DNA of 64,000 nt from an uncultured Bacilli bacterium (GTDB lineage: Bacteria > Bacillota_I > Bacilli_A > RF39 > UBA660). Below the pieces are notes generated by a model that ran no database searches, was not told the origin of the DNA, and worked only from the letters and a program-made list of their open reading frames with translations. This document shows, one piece after another, positions 35,917 through 45,157 of this stretch. The stretch lies in NCBI GenBank assembly GCA_934131695.1, contig CAKOZV010000001.1, forward strand, positions 1 to 64,000, given 5' to 3'. A program made the position numbers and the translations under genes. Position 1 is the first letter of the stretch; each line of letters starts with the position of its first letter.

Positions 35917-36447
35917 ATGGAACAAGAAATTTTAGAAAATTTAAGATTAGATATAGAAGATGTAAAAGAAATAATTAGATCAAACTTTGAGGAAATGCAA
36001 GAATTAGAAAAAAATCCTAAAGTTAAAAGATATATTCATTTATTGCATTTAAAAGAAGAGTTAGAAAATGGTTTGAACTTAAAGAGTGATAAAGAAATTG
36101 CAATTCATGAACTTGGAAAATATACGCAAGGTGTTATACAAGAAACTAATGATATTTGGTTTTTAATTGGTAAATATACTTTAGAAGAATATTTAGATAC
36201 TTTTGGTACTACTCCTAGTGTAAAAAATAATTTCTTATTATATGTCAATTTAGAAAATGAAAAAATGCATAACTGTATTACACCAGAAAAACAATTAGAC
36301 TTTGAAAATGAACATACTGTTATTAAGACTAATAAAAAGAATGATTGGCAGGGATATTATAAAATGAGAAATAAATTCTTTGTTGATTGTGTAAAAGAAG
36401 GAGAAACTACGGCATACCAAAAAGTATTAACAAAAACTAATGGCTAG
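35917..36447 (+). CDS. Hypothetical cytosolic protein, function unknown
   Basis: 176 residues, acidic, with no signal peptide or membrane segment. The first 60 residues are predicted to be helical (two amphipathic helices, EILENLRLDIEDVKEIIRSN and KRYIHLLHLKEELENG); the middle, YTQGVIQETNDIWFLIGKYT, looks beta-like. I do not recognise the family. A GGGGG ribosome binding site precedes ATG 35917. The gene stands alone between strong terminators behind a promoter with a perfect palindrome, so it is probably a regulated single-gene unit. Its location next to the Wadjet operon hints at an accessory role, but nothing in the sequence shows one. Confidence 0.65.
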   Translation: MEQEILENLRLDIEDVKEIIRSNFEEMQELEKNPKVKRYIHLLHLKEELENGLNLKSDKEIAIHELGKYTQGVIQETNDIWFLIGKYTLEEYLDTFGTTPSVKNNFLLYVNLENEKMHNCITPEKQLDFENEHTVIKTNKKNDWQGYYKMRNKFFVDCVKEGETTAYQKVLTKTNG

Positions 36448-36470
36448 TGCAAATGACTAGTCATTTTTTT
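36439..36470 (+). terminator. Terminator after the 176-aa gene
   Basis: AATGGCTAGT/ACTAGTCATT 10-bp stem with one G-U pair, 7-nt loop and a T tract. Confidence 0.85.
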
Positions 36471-36537
36471 GATAAATTAATTAATTATTAGCTAAATATG
36501 TGCTATAGTATTTTTAGTAATATTTTGGAGGTTTAAA

Positions 36538-37467
36538 GTGCTAAAAGAAGTAGAAGAAAAATTAAAGAATATGGGATATGATGTTAAGTTATCTAAAGAC
36601 AATATGTTAATAGTAACATTACTTAGTGAAACTACTGATAAAAAACAAATAGAAAGAATCTTAGAATTAATGTCAGTTAGTACTATACAGGAAGGAAAAT
36701 TTACTAAAGAAGAGTTAAAAGACTTAATAACCAATAGATACTCTAAAGGTTTAAGAAAACTATTATGCTATTCATTTTTATCAAAAGAAGAGATTTTAGA
36801 TTATTCCTTTATCTTGTCAAGAACAAATGATGATGTATTACTTAATTGTATGAGAGATGTTATGTGTAGCTCTAGTATTCATAAAAATAATGAGGTAGAA
36901 GAGTCACTAATAATACTAAAAAAGTCAAAAGAAAGTTATCAAAGAATAGCAGAACGAAATATCTTATTAAATAGTGAGGCGATAAAAGAAGATATATCAT
37001 TAGAACTAGCTAGTAAAGTTTTAAATAGTAGGGAAGAGTATCAAGCTAGAGGGATAAGTGAATTATTATATGATCAAGAAGAATTAAATAAAGAACAATT
37101 ATTAACGGCAGCTGATTCTATTAATAGTTCTAAAAGTGAAAGACAAGTAAAGTTTATTGAAAAACTTGCTAAAGATGAATATTATAAAAGTACAGGACTA
37201 TTACTACCTGCTCTAAGAATAATTGATGAAGTACAAGAAGACTTTCAGCTAGACTATTTAAAAAGAACAGTAGGAATTTGTAAAGAACCGATTATATTAT
37301 TACCTTCTCTAAAACTTTATACACAAACAGAGACTAGAGAAGAATGTGATTTATTACAAAAAAGATTATCATCATTAAAGAAAGAAGATATAATAGCATC
37401 TCTTGGTAGTGATTTATCATTAGTATCAGCTACTGAGAAAGCTAAAGTAAAAGAAAAAACAATCTAA
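36538..37467 (+). CDS. Hypothetical helical-repeat protein, function unknown
   Basis: 309 residues from GTG 36538, which follows GGAGGTTTAAA; no ATG fits as well. After a small N-terminal alpha/beta part (VEEKLKNMGYDVKL...NMLIVTLL), the protein is almost all helix: repeated pairs such as ILDYSFILSRTNDDVLLNCMRDVM, ELASKVLNSREEYQARGISELL and QVKFIEKLAKDEYYKSTGLLL look like HEAT-type repeats, which usually bind protein or nucleic acid partners. It is soluble and has no catalytic motif I can identify. Own terminator follows. Confidence 0.65.
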   Translation: MLKEVEEKLKNMGYDVKLSKDNMLIVTLLSETTDKKQIERILELMSVSTIQEGKFTKEELKDLITNRYSKGLRKLLCYSFLSKEEILDYSFILSRTNDDVLLNCMRDVMCSSSIHKNNEVEESLIILKKSKESYQRIAERNILLNSEAIKEDISLELASKVLNSREEYQARGISELLYDQEELNKEQLLTAADSINSSKSERQVKFIEKLAKDEYYKSTGLLLPALRIIDEVQEDFQLDYLKRTVGICKEPIILLPSLKLYTQTETREECDLLQKRLSSLKKEDIIASLGSDLSLVSATEKAKVKEKTI

Positions 37468-37491
37468 TCACTTTGATTACATTGTTTTTTT
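37457..37491 (+). terminator. Terminator after the helical-repeat gene
   Basis: Stem AACAAT-C-TAATCA with TGATTA-C-ATTGTT and a T tract. Confidence 0.85.
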
Positions 37492-37519
37492 GATACTTAA
37501 CAGTATCATCTATATATAA

Positions 37520-37553
37520 TGGGAATCTTCACTAAACTCGTGAACCCTTCCCA
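37520..37553. repeat. Inverted repeat upstream of prfB promoter
   Basis: TGGGAA-TC-TTCAC with GTGAA-CCC-TTCCCA, 11 pairs, 7-nt loop. It lies between the preceding terminator and the prfB promoter and has no T tract. Confidence 0.5.
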
Positions 37554-37592
37554 CTAATATATTATGCAGTAATTACTAATTTATACACATAA

Positions 37593-37621
37593 TTGATTAA
37601 TAAAAAATAATTTGTTAAAAT
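37593..37621 (+). promoter_or_regulatory. prfB promoter
   Basis: TTGATT (37593-37598), 17-bp spacer, TAAAAT (37616-37621), with the start codon 23 bp further. Confidence 0.6.
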
Positions 37622-37643
37622 GTGAATAGAAAGAGGGATTATT

Positions 37644-38763
37644 ATGGAACTATCAGAATTAAAAAGAAATTATGAAAAGATTGATAAAAAATTAGCAGAA
37701 CTTTGGAGGTTACTTTGACTGTGATAAGAAAGTAAAAGAAAAAGAAGAATTAGAAAAGAAACAACTAGAAGAAGGATTCTGGGATAATAAAGAATTAAGA
37801 GAAAGTGTTTTTTCTAAACTTAGCAACATAAATGCAATTTTAGAGAATATAATTTCATATAAAGGAGATACTAAGAATGCTCTAGATTTAATAGAACTAT
37901 TATCCCTAGAACCAGATAACGAATTAGAAGAGACATTAGTAAAAGATTATGATAAATTAAAAGAAGAAGTAGAACAATTTGAAATATACTTACTATTTGA
38001 TAGTGAATATGATGCTAATTCTTGTACCATTGATATTCATTCAGGAGCTGGTGGAACAGAAGCTTGTGATTGGGCAGAAATGCTATATAGAATGTATCTA
38101 AGATACTGTGAAAGACAAGGCTATAAAGTAACATTATATAACTATCAAGCAGGAGAAGAAGCGGGTATTAAAAGTGTTTCTTTCAAAGTAGATGGTAGTT
38201 ATGCTTATGGCTATTTAAAAGAAGAAAAAGGTGTTCATCGTCTAGTTAGGTTATCTCCATTTGATTCTTCCAATAGACGCCATACATCATTTGCAAGTGT
38301 TGATGTTACTCCAGAAATAGATAAAAATATAGATATAAATATAGATGAAAAGGACATAAGAATAGATGTATATCGTTCAACTGGAGCAGGAGGTCAAGGA
38401 GTAAATACCACAGATAGTGCCGTAAGAGTAACTCATCTTCCTACTGGTATAGTAGTAACTTGTCAGAATGAAAGAAGTCAAATTCAAAATAAAGAAACAG
38501 CTCTACAGGTTCTAAAGTCTAAACTTTATGTATTAGAACAACAAAAAAAGGAACAAGAATTAGCTAAAGAAAAAGGAGAACAAATGAATATAGAGTTTGG
38601 TTCACAAATAAGAAGTTATGTAATGCACCCATATTCAATGGTAAAAGATCATAGAACATCCTATGAGACAAGTAATGTAACTAAAGTTTTAGATGGAGAC
38701 TTAACTCCATTTATGGAAGCATATTTGAAAGGAGCAAAGAATGAATCCCAAGGCAATTGTTAA
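37644..38763 (+). CDS. prfB: Peptide chain release factor RF2 with programmed +1 frameshift
   Basis: Releases nascent chains at UGA and UAA. Codons 1-24 run from ATG 37644 to an in-frame TGA (37716-37718); a +1 shift at CTT-T joins the second frame from 37717, for a total of 372 aa. Upstream are GGAGG at 37705-37709 and CTTTGAC, the standard RF2 autoregulation signal. Domain features: a helical N-terminal region, the tripeptide recognition area with SPFDSSNRRHTSFASVDV, and the catalytic motif GAGGQGVN (GGQ). The end matches RF2 (MVKDHRTSYETSN). It overlaps the next gene by 23 bp. Its presence means TGA is a stop codon in this organism, unlike in Mycoplasma. Confidence 0.96.
37705..37719 (+). 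promoter_or_regulatory. RF2 programmed +1 frameshift signal
   Basis: A Shine-Dalgarno-like GGAGG (37705-37709), 3-nt spacer, slippery CTT (37713-37715) before TGA and C. Low RF2 gives time for the shift; high RF2 ends translation at codon 25. Confidence 0.95.
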
Positions 38764-39604
38764 TAATATTTATCAGCATAGTAAAATAAAAAGATATTTT
38801 CAGTTTATTTTTGGTTGTCTACTAGTAGCTCTTGCTTTTAATTTATTTTATTCACCTAATAACATAGTAGCAGGAGGCGTAAGTGGTTTATCTATCGTCT
38901 TAAATCATTTCTTTAAATTTAATCAATCTTATGTAATAATGATAGCTAACATATTTTTACTAGTACTATCTTATATTTTTCTTGGAAAAGATAAAACAAA
39001 ATTAAGTATTTTAGGTTCAATCTTATTTCCCGTCTTTGTAAACCTAACCAGTTTTTTATCTAAATATGTTAGTTTTAATCAAAGTGAGATGCTTTTAGTA
39101 GCAATCTTTGGTGGACTACTTCAAGGAGTAGGAGCAGGTCTTATTTTTAAAGCTGGTTTTTCTACTGGAGGAACTGATATTTTAAATATGATTATCTCTA
39201 AAAAACTAAAAATAGGTATGGGACAAGCAATGATATTTACTGATGGAACAATAGTTTTACTAGGATTCTTTGCTTTTGGCTTTAATAAATTAATGTATGC
39301 CTTGATAGTTTTATATCTAGTTACATGGGCGATGGATAGAGTACTACTAGGAATAAGTGATGCTAAAGCATTTTATATAATAACTAAAAAAGATAAGGAA
39401 GTTAAAGAGTATATCTTAAAAGAAATGAAACATGGAGTTACTAAATTTGAAGCAACTGGTGGTTATAAAGATAAAGATCAAAATGTCTTAATGAGTGTTA
39501 TACCAACTAAAGAGTATTATAGATTCAAAGAAGGAATTCATCTAATAGATCCAGATGCTTTCTTTGTAGTAACGGATGCTTATCAAGTATTTGGAGGAGA
39601 ATAG
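38741..39604 (+). CDS. YitT-family membrane protein (with DUF2179)
   Basis: 287 residues. Five or six membrane helices carry the family-like glycine-rich motifs VAGGVSGLSIVLNHFF and FKAGFSTGGTDILNMIISK; the C-terminal soluble domain (about 205-287), FYIITKKDKEVKEYILKEM with GVTKFEATGGYK, is DUF2179. The function of YitT proteins is not established. Translation is coupled to prfB (23-bp overlap, AAAGGAG binding site) and it directly precedes a paralogue lacking the soluble domain. Confidence 0.9.
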   Translation: MNPKAIVNNIYQHSKIKRYFQFIFGCLLVALAFNLFYSPNNIVAGGVSGLSIVLNHFFKFNQSYVIMIANIFLLVLSYIFLGKDKTKLSILGSILFPVFVNLTSFLSKYVSFNQSEMLLVAIFGGLLQGVGAGLIFKAGFSTGGTDILNMIISKKLKIGMGQAMIFTDGTIVLLGFFAFGFNKLMYALIVLYLVTWAMDRVLLGISDAKAFYIITKKDKEVKEYILKEMKHGVTKFEATGGYKDKDQNVLMSVIPTKEYYRFKEGIHLIDPDAFFVVTDAYQVFGGE

Positions 39605-40213
39605 ATGAAGAATATTCTATATCGATATGGAGTATTAATAATCTGTCTCTTTTTTTCTAGTATTGTTTTTAACCTATTTTTATATCCAATTAAATTGGTA
39701 ACTGGGGGAATGAATGGTATAGCAATTATTGTTAATCATCTAATAAAAGTATCACCATCAATAATTATTTTTGTAGGAAGTAGTATTTGTCTTTTTTTAA
39801 GTACAATCCTCTTATCTAAAGAACAAACAATAGCAAGCCTACTAGCAACATTTATTTATCCATTTTTTGTATCAATAACATCACCTGTTACTAAAATTAT
39901 TACCATAGATACCTCTGACTTACTTCTAAGTTGTCTAATAATTGGTATATCCTTAGGAATAAGTAATGGTTTTATGTATAAAGTAGGATTTAGTAACGGA
40001 GGAATTAATATTATTAGTCAAATATTTTATAAGTACTTTAAGATTCCTCTTAGTAATACCACTTTATTTATCAATATGATAATAGTAGTACTTGGTGGCG
40101 TTTATTTTACTTTTACTAAAGTCTTATATGCTAGTTTTATCTTAATAATAAGTAAATTAGTAATGGATAAAATTTTAAGAAAAGATGAATTGCTATGTAT
40201 AATTACTAATTAA
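39605..40213 (+). CDS. YitT-family membrane protein lacking DUF2179
   Basis: 202 residues. It repeats the membrane part of the upstream YitT protein: VTGGMNGIAIIVNHLIK and YKVGFSNGGINIISQIFYKY align with the two signature motifs, but it stops after LLCIITN, at the very start of the soluble DUF2179 domain. It begins immediately after the stop of the first copy. The two may form a heteromer. A hairpin with T run (about 40216-40246) ends the unit. Confidence 0.85.
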   Translation: MKNILYRYGVLIICLFFSSIVFNLFLYPIKLVTGGMNGIAIIVNHLIKVSPSIIIFVGSSICLFLSTILLSKEQTIASLLATFIYPFFVSITSPVTKIITIDTSDLLLSCLIIGISLGISNGFMYKVGFSNGGINIISQIFYKYFKIPLSNTTLFINMIIVVLGGVYFTFTKVLYASFILIISKLVMDKILRKDELLCIITN

Positions 40214-40287
40214 TAGTGTCAAGATTAAAGATTTTGATGCTTTTTTGTGCTTGGTAATAATTAACTCTATCAAAAAATGTCTAATTA

Positions 40288-40296
40288 TGCTAAAAT
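40288..40296 (+). promoter_or_regulatory. Extended -10 promoter for ftsEX
   Basis: TGCTAAAAT, 27 bp before the ftsE ATG, which follows AAAGGTGGG. Confidence 0.45.
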
Positions 40297-40323
40297 GTTA
40301 AGTGAATACAAAGGTGGGATAAG

Positions 40324-41013
40324 ATGGAACTAATTAGAATAAAAAATGTAACCAAACAATACAAAAATGGTGTAACTGCAATTTATGACTTATCTCTTTC
40401 AATAAAAAAAGGATCTTTTGTCTTTGTAATAGGTGGAAGCGGAAGTGGAAAGAGTACATTTATAAAGATGTTATATCGTGAAGAGAAACCAACCAAAGGA
40501 GAAATAATTGTTGGTGGACTTAATGTTTTAAAACTTAGAAATAAAAAGGTTTATAAACTAAGAAGAAAATTAGGAATAGTATTTCAAGATTACCGTTTAT
40601 TACCTAAGTCTACTGTTTATGAAAATGTTGCTTTTACTATGGAAGTTTTAGGAGCAAGACGTGATGAAATTAGAAAGAAAACGCTAAAGGCTATAGAACT
40701 AGTCGGCTTAAAACATAAGATTCATAACTATCCAGACCAATTATCAGGTGGTGAACAACAACGTGTGGCAATAGCAAGAGCCATCGTTAATGAACCTAAA
40801 CTTTTACTTTGTGATGAGCCTACTGGTAACTTAGACCCTGATATGAGTATGGAAATTATGCAAGTACTAGAAGAGATTAACAAGTCTTGTGGAACAACCA
40901 TTATTATGGCAACTCATGATAAGGATATTGTTAATAGAATGAAAAAAGAAGTAATAGTCTTAAAAGATGGACATTTAGTAAAACATGTAGAGAAAGGGGA
41001 GTATGAAGAATGA
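40324..41013 (+). CDS. ftsE: Cell-division ATP-binding protein FtsE
   Basis: ABC ATPase that drives FtsX and its hydrolase partner at the division site. Walker A is GGSGSGKST (37-45), the Q-loop lies in [18 protein letters not shown], the signature is [14 protein letters not shown], and Walker B is [13 protein letters not shown] with switch His in ATHD. Length (229 aa) is standard. Its last 4 bp overlap ftsX, and ftsX is followed at 1 bp by a murein hydrolase, so the three form one operon. Confidence 0.95.
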   Translation: MELIRIKNVTKQYKNGVTAIYDLSLSIKKGSFVFVIGGSGSGKSTFIKMLYREEKPTKGEIIVGGLNVLKLRNKKVYKLRRKLGIVFQDYRLLPKSTVYENVAFTMEVLGARRDEIRKKTLKAIELVGLKHKIHNYPDQLSGGEQQRVAIARAIVNEPKLLLCDEPTGNLDPDMSMEIMQVLEEINKSCGTTIIMATHDKDIVNRMKKEVIVLKDGHLVKHVEKGEYEE

Positions 41014-41909
41014 AATTCTTTAGAATGTTAGGTAGAAGTATTAGAGATGCCTTTAAATCAGTCTTTCGTAACTTTTCTCTATCACTAGCTTCTATCTCTT
41101 GTATTATAATAACCTTGCTTATAGTAGCAGTTGCAATCATTTTAACATTTAATGTAGAAAATTTTACTAAAGAGATGGAAAAAGACTTAACAATAGTTGT
41201 CTTTCTAAATAATAATGCTACAGAAGAGCAGGTAAAAGATGTTCAAAATAAATTAGAGAAGATGGATAATGTTGAAAGTTTAACTTATCAAAGTAAAAAT
41301 GCTGTCAAAGAAGAGATGCGAAAAGAAAATGAAGTATTTAATGAGGTAATGTCTACTTGGAAAGACAATGATAATCCTTTAAAGGATACATTTCAAGTAA
41401 AAGTAAAAGATGTAGAGAAGATTAAAACTACGGCTGAGAAAATTAAGAAAATGGAACAAGTAAGTGTTGTTAATTATGGTGAAGCTTGGGTTGATAAGAT
41501 GATTAGTATGTTTAGTGTAGTAGAAAAAGGAGCTTATGGTGTAGTTATTGCCTTAATATTAGTAACTGTTTTCTTAATTGTTAACACTATTAAACTAACA
41601 ATCTTCTCAAGAAAAAGAGAAATATCAATTATGCGACTTGTTGGAGCTAGTAATGTAGCTATTAAAACACCATTTATTGTAGAAGGAATGATACTAGGTT
41701 GTCTTGGAGCAATATTACCAATATTAGGAGTATGTTTTGGTTATGTAGCCCTTTATAATCACTTACATGGTTACTTATATACAGAAATCATTAGACTAGT
41801 AGAACCAGAACCATTTATTTATATGGTATCAGGAATAATACTTGTAATAGGAATATTAGTAGGTATGATAGGCTCATCTTCTGCTGTAAGAAAGTATTTA
41901 AAGGTGTAG
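41010..41909 (+). CDS. ftsX: Cell-division membrane protein FtsX
   Basis: 299 residues: first membrane helix about 22-44, a large extracytoplasmic domain (about 45-165) with ETLTYQSKNAVKEEM-like helices, then three more helices at about 172-194, 222-244 and 268-290. The intracellular segment SRKREISIMRLVGASNVAIKTPF is the classical FtsX motif. It transmits FtsE ATP hydrolysis to the secreted hydrolase encoded next. GTATGAAGA precedes the ATG, translational coupling by overlap with ftsE. Confidence 0.94.
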   Translation: MKFFRMLGRSIRDAFKSVFRNFSLSLASISCIIITLLIVAVAIILTFNVENFTKEMEKDLTIVVFLNNNATEEQVKDVQNKLEKMDNVESLTYQSKNAVKEEMRKENEVFNEVMSTWKDNDNPLKDTFQVKVKDVEKIKTTAEKIKKMEQVSVVNYGEAWVDKMISMFSVVEKGAYGVVIALILVTVFLIVNTIKLTIFSRKREISIMRLVGASNVAIKTPFIVEGMILGCLGAILPILGVCFGYVALYNHLHGYLYTEIIRLVEPEPFIYMVSGIILVIGILVGMIGSSSAVRKYLKV

Positions 41910-41910
41910 T

Positions 41911-43149
41911 ATGAATAGAAGAAAAATAATTATCTTACTATTAATATCTCTTTGCTTACTACCTTTTAAAGTAGATGCTAAGACCATAAAAGAATTTGAA
42001 AATGAGGTAAATTCTTATGCAAAACAATTAGAAGAGAAAGAAGCAAAGATTGCTAAAAATGATCAAGAAGTAGCAGAAATTAAGAAAAATATAGCTACTT
42101 ATGAAAAACAAATAAGTGATTTAGAAGTATCTATGAAAAGTTTACAAGATGAGATAGATAAGTCTAATGCTGAAATAGAAAAGAAAACAGAAGAGAGTAA
42201 ACAACTATTTCAGTATTTACAAGTAAGTAATGGTAATAATGCTTATATGGAATATGTCTTTGGAGCAGAAAGTGTTACAGAGATGGTTTATAGATTAAGT
42301 GTAGTAGAACAATTAACAGAATATAATCAAAAAGTAATGAATGAATTAGATGAGTTAATTAAAACAAATAAAGCTAAGTCAGCAGAAATAGCTACTAAGA
42401 AAGAAGAATTAAAATCACTTAAAGCCAAGCTTGAAAGTGAAAAAGAAAGAATTAATGCTGATACTAAATCTATTAGAGAATCAATGCCATCGGTTCAAGA
42501 ACAGTTAAAAGCTGCTAAAGCCAATCTAGCTTACTATAAAAAGTTAGGTTGTGGACCAAGTGAAGATATTTATGCTTGTCAATATAGATATGATAGAGCT
42601 CATAGAGGTAGTAGTGCTGGTGGTAGTAATATTCCTGTTCCTCCTTCAGTAAATGGTTTCTTTAGACCAATGACTAGTGGTTATGTTACGCAAAACTGGG
42701 GTGGATATGGAGGACACTTAGGAATTGATTTATCTAATTCAAATGATAGAACTATTCCGATTTATCCAATAGCAGATGGTGTTATCTTTAAAATATATAG
42801 TGATTCATGTACTAGTGGTAACTGGTGTCCTTATGGCTGTAATGGAAATGCTAAGGTTGTTAAAATAAGACACTTAGTAAATGGTAGATATATTTATTCA
42901 ACTTATGCACACTTAAGTAGTTATGGAAATATCCGTGAAGGAATGCAAGTTAATACGGGTACGATGATTGGTAGAATGGGTAATAGTGGTTGTTCAACTG
43001 CTGCCCACTTACACTTAGAAGTTACAAGTTGTGATTGGAATGTTGGAGGAGGATGTAGTAGTTACTATGCCTATGAAAAAAGTACTATTAATCCAAGACA
43101 ATATATTGGTTTCCCATCTGCTCTTAGGGCTTGGTGGACAGAAAGATAA
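41911..43149 (+). CDS. Secreted EnvC/PcsB-like coiled-coil M23 peptidase
   Basis: 412 residues. A signal peptide (about 1-24, IIILLLISLCLLPFKVDA) is followed by two long coiled-coil helices (25-210) that would dock onto FtsX, a Gly/Ser linker, and a LytM/M23 domain (about 265-400) with HLGID and HLHLE zinc motifs and the strand YAHLSSYGNIREGMQV. Extra cysteines (SCTSGNWCPYGCNG, TSCDWNVGGGC) suggest disulfides. M23 enzymes cut peptidoglycan cross-bridges. Being third in the ftsEX operon, it is the expected FtsEX-activated hydrolase. Confidence 0.92.
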   Translation: MNRRKIIILLLISLCLLPFKVDAKTIKEFENEVNSYAKQLEEKEAKIAKNDQEVAEIKKNIATYEKQISDLEVSMKSLQDEIDKSNAEIEKKTEESKQLFQYLQVSNGNNAYMEYVFGAESVTEMVYRLSVVEQLTEYNQKVMNELDELIKTNKAKSAEIATKKEELKSLKAKLESEKERINADTKSIRESMPSVQEQLKAAKANLAYYKKLGCGPSEDIYACQYRYDRAHRGSSAGGSNIPVPPSVNGFFRPMTSGYVTQNWGGYGGHLGIDLSNSNDRTIPIYPIADGVIFKIYSDSCTSGNWCPYGCNGNAKVVKIRHLVNGRYIYSTYAHLSSYGNIREGMQVNTGTMIGRMGNSGCSTAAHLHLEVTSCDWNVGGGCSSYYAYEKSTINPRQYIGFPSALRAWWTER

Positions 43150-43168
43150 GAAAATTCTTGTCTTTTTT
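43142..43168 (+). terminator. Terminator of the ftsEX operon
   Basis: AAGATAAGAA/TTCTTGTCTT stem with a G-U pair, 2-nt loop and a T tract. Confidence 0.7.
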
Positions 43169-43209
43169 CTTTTCTTTATTTACAATAACTAACAAAGTGA
43201 GGGGTTTTT

Positions 43210-44198
43210 ATGACAGAAAATCAAGAATTATTATTAAAACTTATTAAAGAGGGGAGAACTTGTAATGATATAAGTAAAGAATTGAATATCTCTAATAGGC
43301 AATTATATAACAGGTTGCTTACTCTTAAAAATAAAGGAATAATGCTAGAAAGAAGTTATTATAGTAATGGGCAAATAACCTATAAAAGTCCATCTTCCTC
43401 ATCTATTGTACATAGTGAATATAACGATATTTCTAATAATATTCTGTCTTTGCATGAAGAAACTAATATGAAAATGTTAGTAATATCTGATTTGCACTTT
43501 GGTAATAAATTAGAACGATTAGACTTAGTAGATAATGCCTTTAATTATTGTGCAAAGAATGGTATAAATATTATTTTGTGTGCTGGTGATATGATTGATT
43601 CATCACTTACTAGATGTAAGGAAAAATATGATACTTTAGAAAAAAAATAAAACACTTTGTTAAAGATTATCCGCATGACAAGAATATTTTAACTTTTGCA
43701 GTAGGTGGTAATCATGATATATATGCATTTTATAAAGAGTCAAGGTCAATAATTGATTATACTAATAATTATAGACATGATATTATAATTAGTGATTTCT
43801 TAATGAGCACTATTAATATTAAAAATGAAAGCATAAATTTGTATCATCATATAGATAATTATGGTAAAAGTAATTCGGATGCAATAATCACACTGCATGG
43901 TCATGCACATAAATATAAGACTGAAGTAGACTCAAATAATAGATTACAAGTAGTTGTTCCGTCTCTTTCTGGTATTAATAATCCACTGCCAACTGCTTTA
44001 GAAATGAATTTACATTTTAAAAAAGGATTTATTGAAACTGCTGATTTAAAACAAATATATTTTATTTATCGTGATCTGGTATTAAGTGAGGTTAGTTATA
44101 ATCTTATGAAAAATAGAAATATTATACATAAGGCAATAGATAATGAAATACATAAAGGTGATTTGGCTAGACAAAAAGTTTATTCACTAACAAATTAA
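43210..44198 (+). pseudogene. HTH-metallophosphoesterase split by a -1 frameshift at an A run
   Basis: The first frame (43210-43650, 146 aa) has an N-terminal HTH like DeoR-type winged helices (TCNDISKELNISNRQLYNRLLTLKNKG), then the start of a calcineurin-like phosphoesterase: VISDLHFGNKLERL (DxH metal motif) and ILCAGDMID. It ends at TAA after a run of eight As (43640-43647). The -1 frame continues as KIKHFVKDYPHDKNILTFAVGGNHDIYAF (GNHD motif), then LHGHAHKY (GHxH motif), to 44198. All four metal motifs survive across the two frames. Either a real mutation, a sequencing error in the homopolymer, or programmed slippage on A AAA AAA. I list it as one broken gene. Confidence 0.7.
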
Positions 44199-44289
44199 AT
44201 TAAAACTAGACAAGACTTTACATTTAAAATCTAAAAATGTTAGTAAATTTCTTGGATTGTGTTAAACTTAATATTAAGGAGGATACAAT

Positions 44290-45069
44290 ATGAAATTTAA
44301 TTTTAAAGGAAAAAAAGCTCTTGTTACTGGAGGAGGAAGCGGTCTTGGTAGAGAATGTGCTATACTTTTTGCCAAGAATGGAGCAGATGTTTTAATCGCT
44401 GATTTATTACCAGAAAGATGTGAAGAAGTAGCAGCTGAAGTAAGAAAATATGGTGTTAATGCAATTGCCTATCAAGTAGATGTTACTAATTATGAACAAG
44501 TAGCTTCAATGTACAAAAAAATAGTGGATGAATGGGGAACAGTTGATATAGTTGTTAACTCAGCAGGTGTTTGTTTAACTGGTGAATTAACTAAAGAAAG
44601 CTTAGAAAATATTGATAAGACAATAGATATTAATATCAAAGGAACAATCTATTCTTGTAGAGAAGCTTTAAATATTATGAGAGCTAATAAATATGGTAAG
44701 ATTGTTAATATGTCATCAATAGCAGCAAAGGCATGTTCTGCTGGATTTAGTGTTTATAGCTGTACTAAGTCTGCAGTATTGGCATTAACTGCTAGTTTAG
44801 GAAGAGAAGCTGCAAAAGATAATGTTAATGTTAACTGTGTATGTCCAGGAATTATTAGAACAAGTATGTGGGAAGATATTCTTGATCAAATGGCTGGAAG
44901 TGAAGATGCTACTCGTGAAAAAGTATGGAATGCTTGTAATAATGTAACACCTAATGGAAAACCACAAGAACCAATAGATATCGCTTATATGACAGCTTTC
45001 TTATGTACTGATGAAGCAAGATATATCACCTCTCAAAATATTGGCGTTGATGGTGGATATACTTTCTAG
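44290..45069 (+). CDS. Short-chain dehydrogenase/reductase
   Basis: 259 residues of classical SDR fold: cofactor motif TGGGSGLG (12-20 region), NSAG (NNAG-type, with Cys in VCLTGEL following), catalytic Tyr and Lys in YSCTK (about 156-160), active-site Ser in MSSIAA, and GIIRTSMW. Length is normal. The DxxD-like pattern after strand 2 (ADLLPE) favours NAD(H). Its substrate (steroid, sugar or acyl chain) cannot be read from the sequence. Strong binding site AAGGAGG, own promoter region and terminator. Confidence 0.88.
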   Translation: MKFNFKGKKALVTGGGSGLGRECAILFAKNGADVLIADLLPERCEEVAAEVRKYGVNAIAYQVDVTNYEQVASMYKKIVDEWGTVDIVVNSAGVCLTGELTKESLENIDKTIDINIKGTIYSCREALNIMRANKYGKIVNMSSIAAKACSAGFSVYSCTKSAVLALTASLGREAAKDNVNVNCVCPGIIRTSMWEDILDQMAGSEDATREKVWNACNNVTPNGKPQEPIDIAYMTAFLCTDEARYITSQNIGVDGGYTF

Positions 45070-45084
45070 TAATAATTATAAAAT

Positions 45085-45108
45085 AGAGCTATTATTTAGC
45101 TCTTTTTT
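45085..45108 (+). terminator. Terminator after the SDR gene
   Basis: AGAGCT/AGCTCT stem with a 7-nt loop and a T tract. Confidence 0.8.
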
Positions 45109-45157
45109 AGTGACAATTTATCATAAGCTTGATAAACTTTAGTTAAGAGAGGAAAAT

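Noticed and set aside
37520..37553. Riboswitch or leader for prfB
   Set aside because: The hairpin lies upstream of the best prfB promoter, so it is unlikely to be in the prfB transcript.
38080..38763. Independent 227-aa release factor starting at 38080
   Set aside because: The coding frame extends upstream to the CTTTGAC frameshift site and joins a 24-codon start frame; it is the body of prfB.
43803..44198. Separate 131-aa gene with GHAH motif
   Set aside because: It is the C-terminal half of the metallophosphoesterase that begins at 43210, in the -1 frame, with coding sequence continuing upstream of its ATG; treated as one frameshifted gene.
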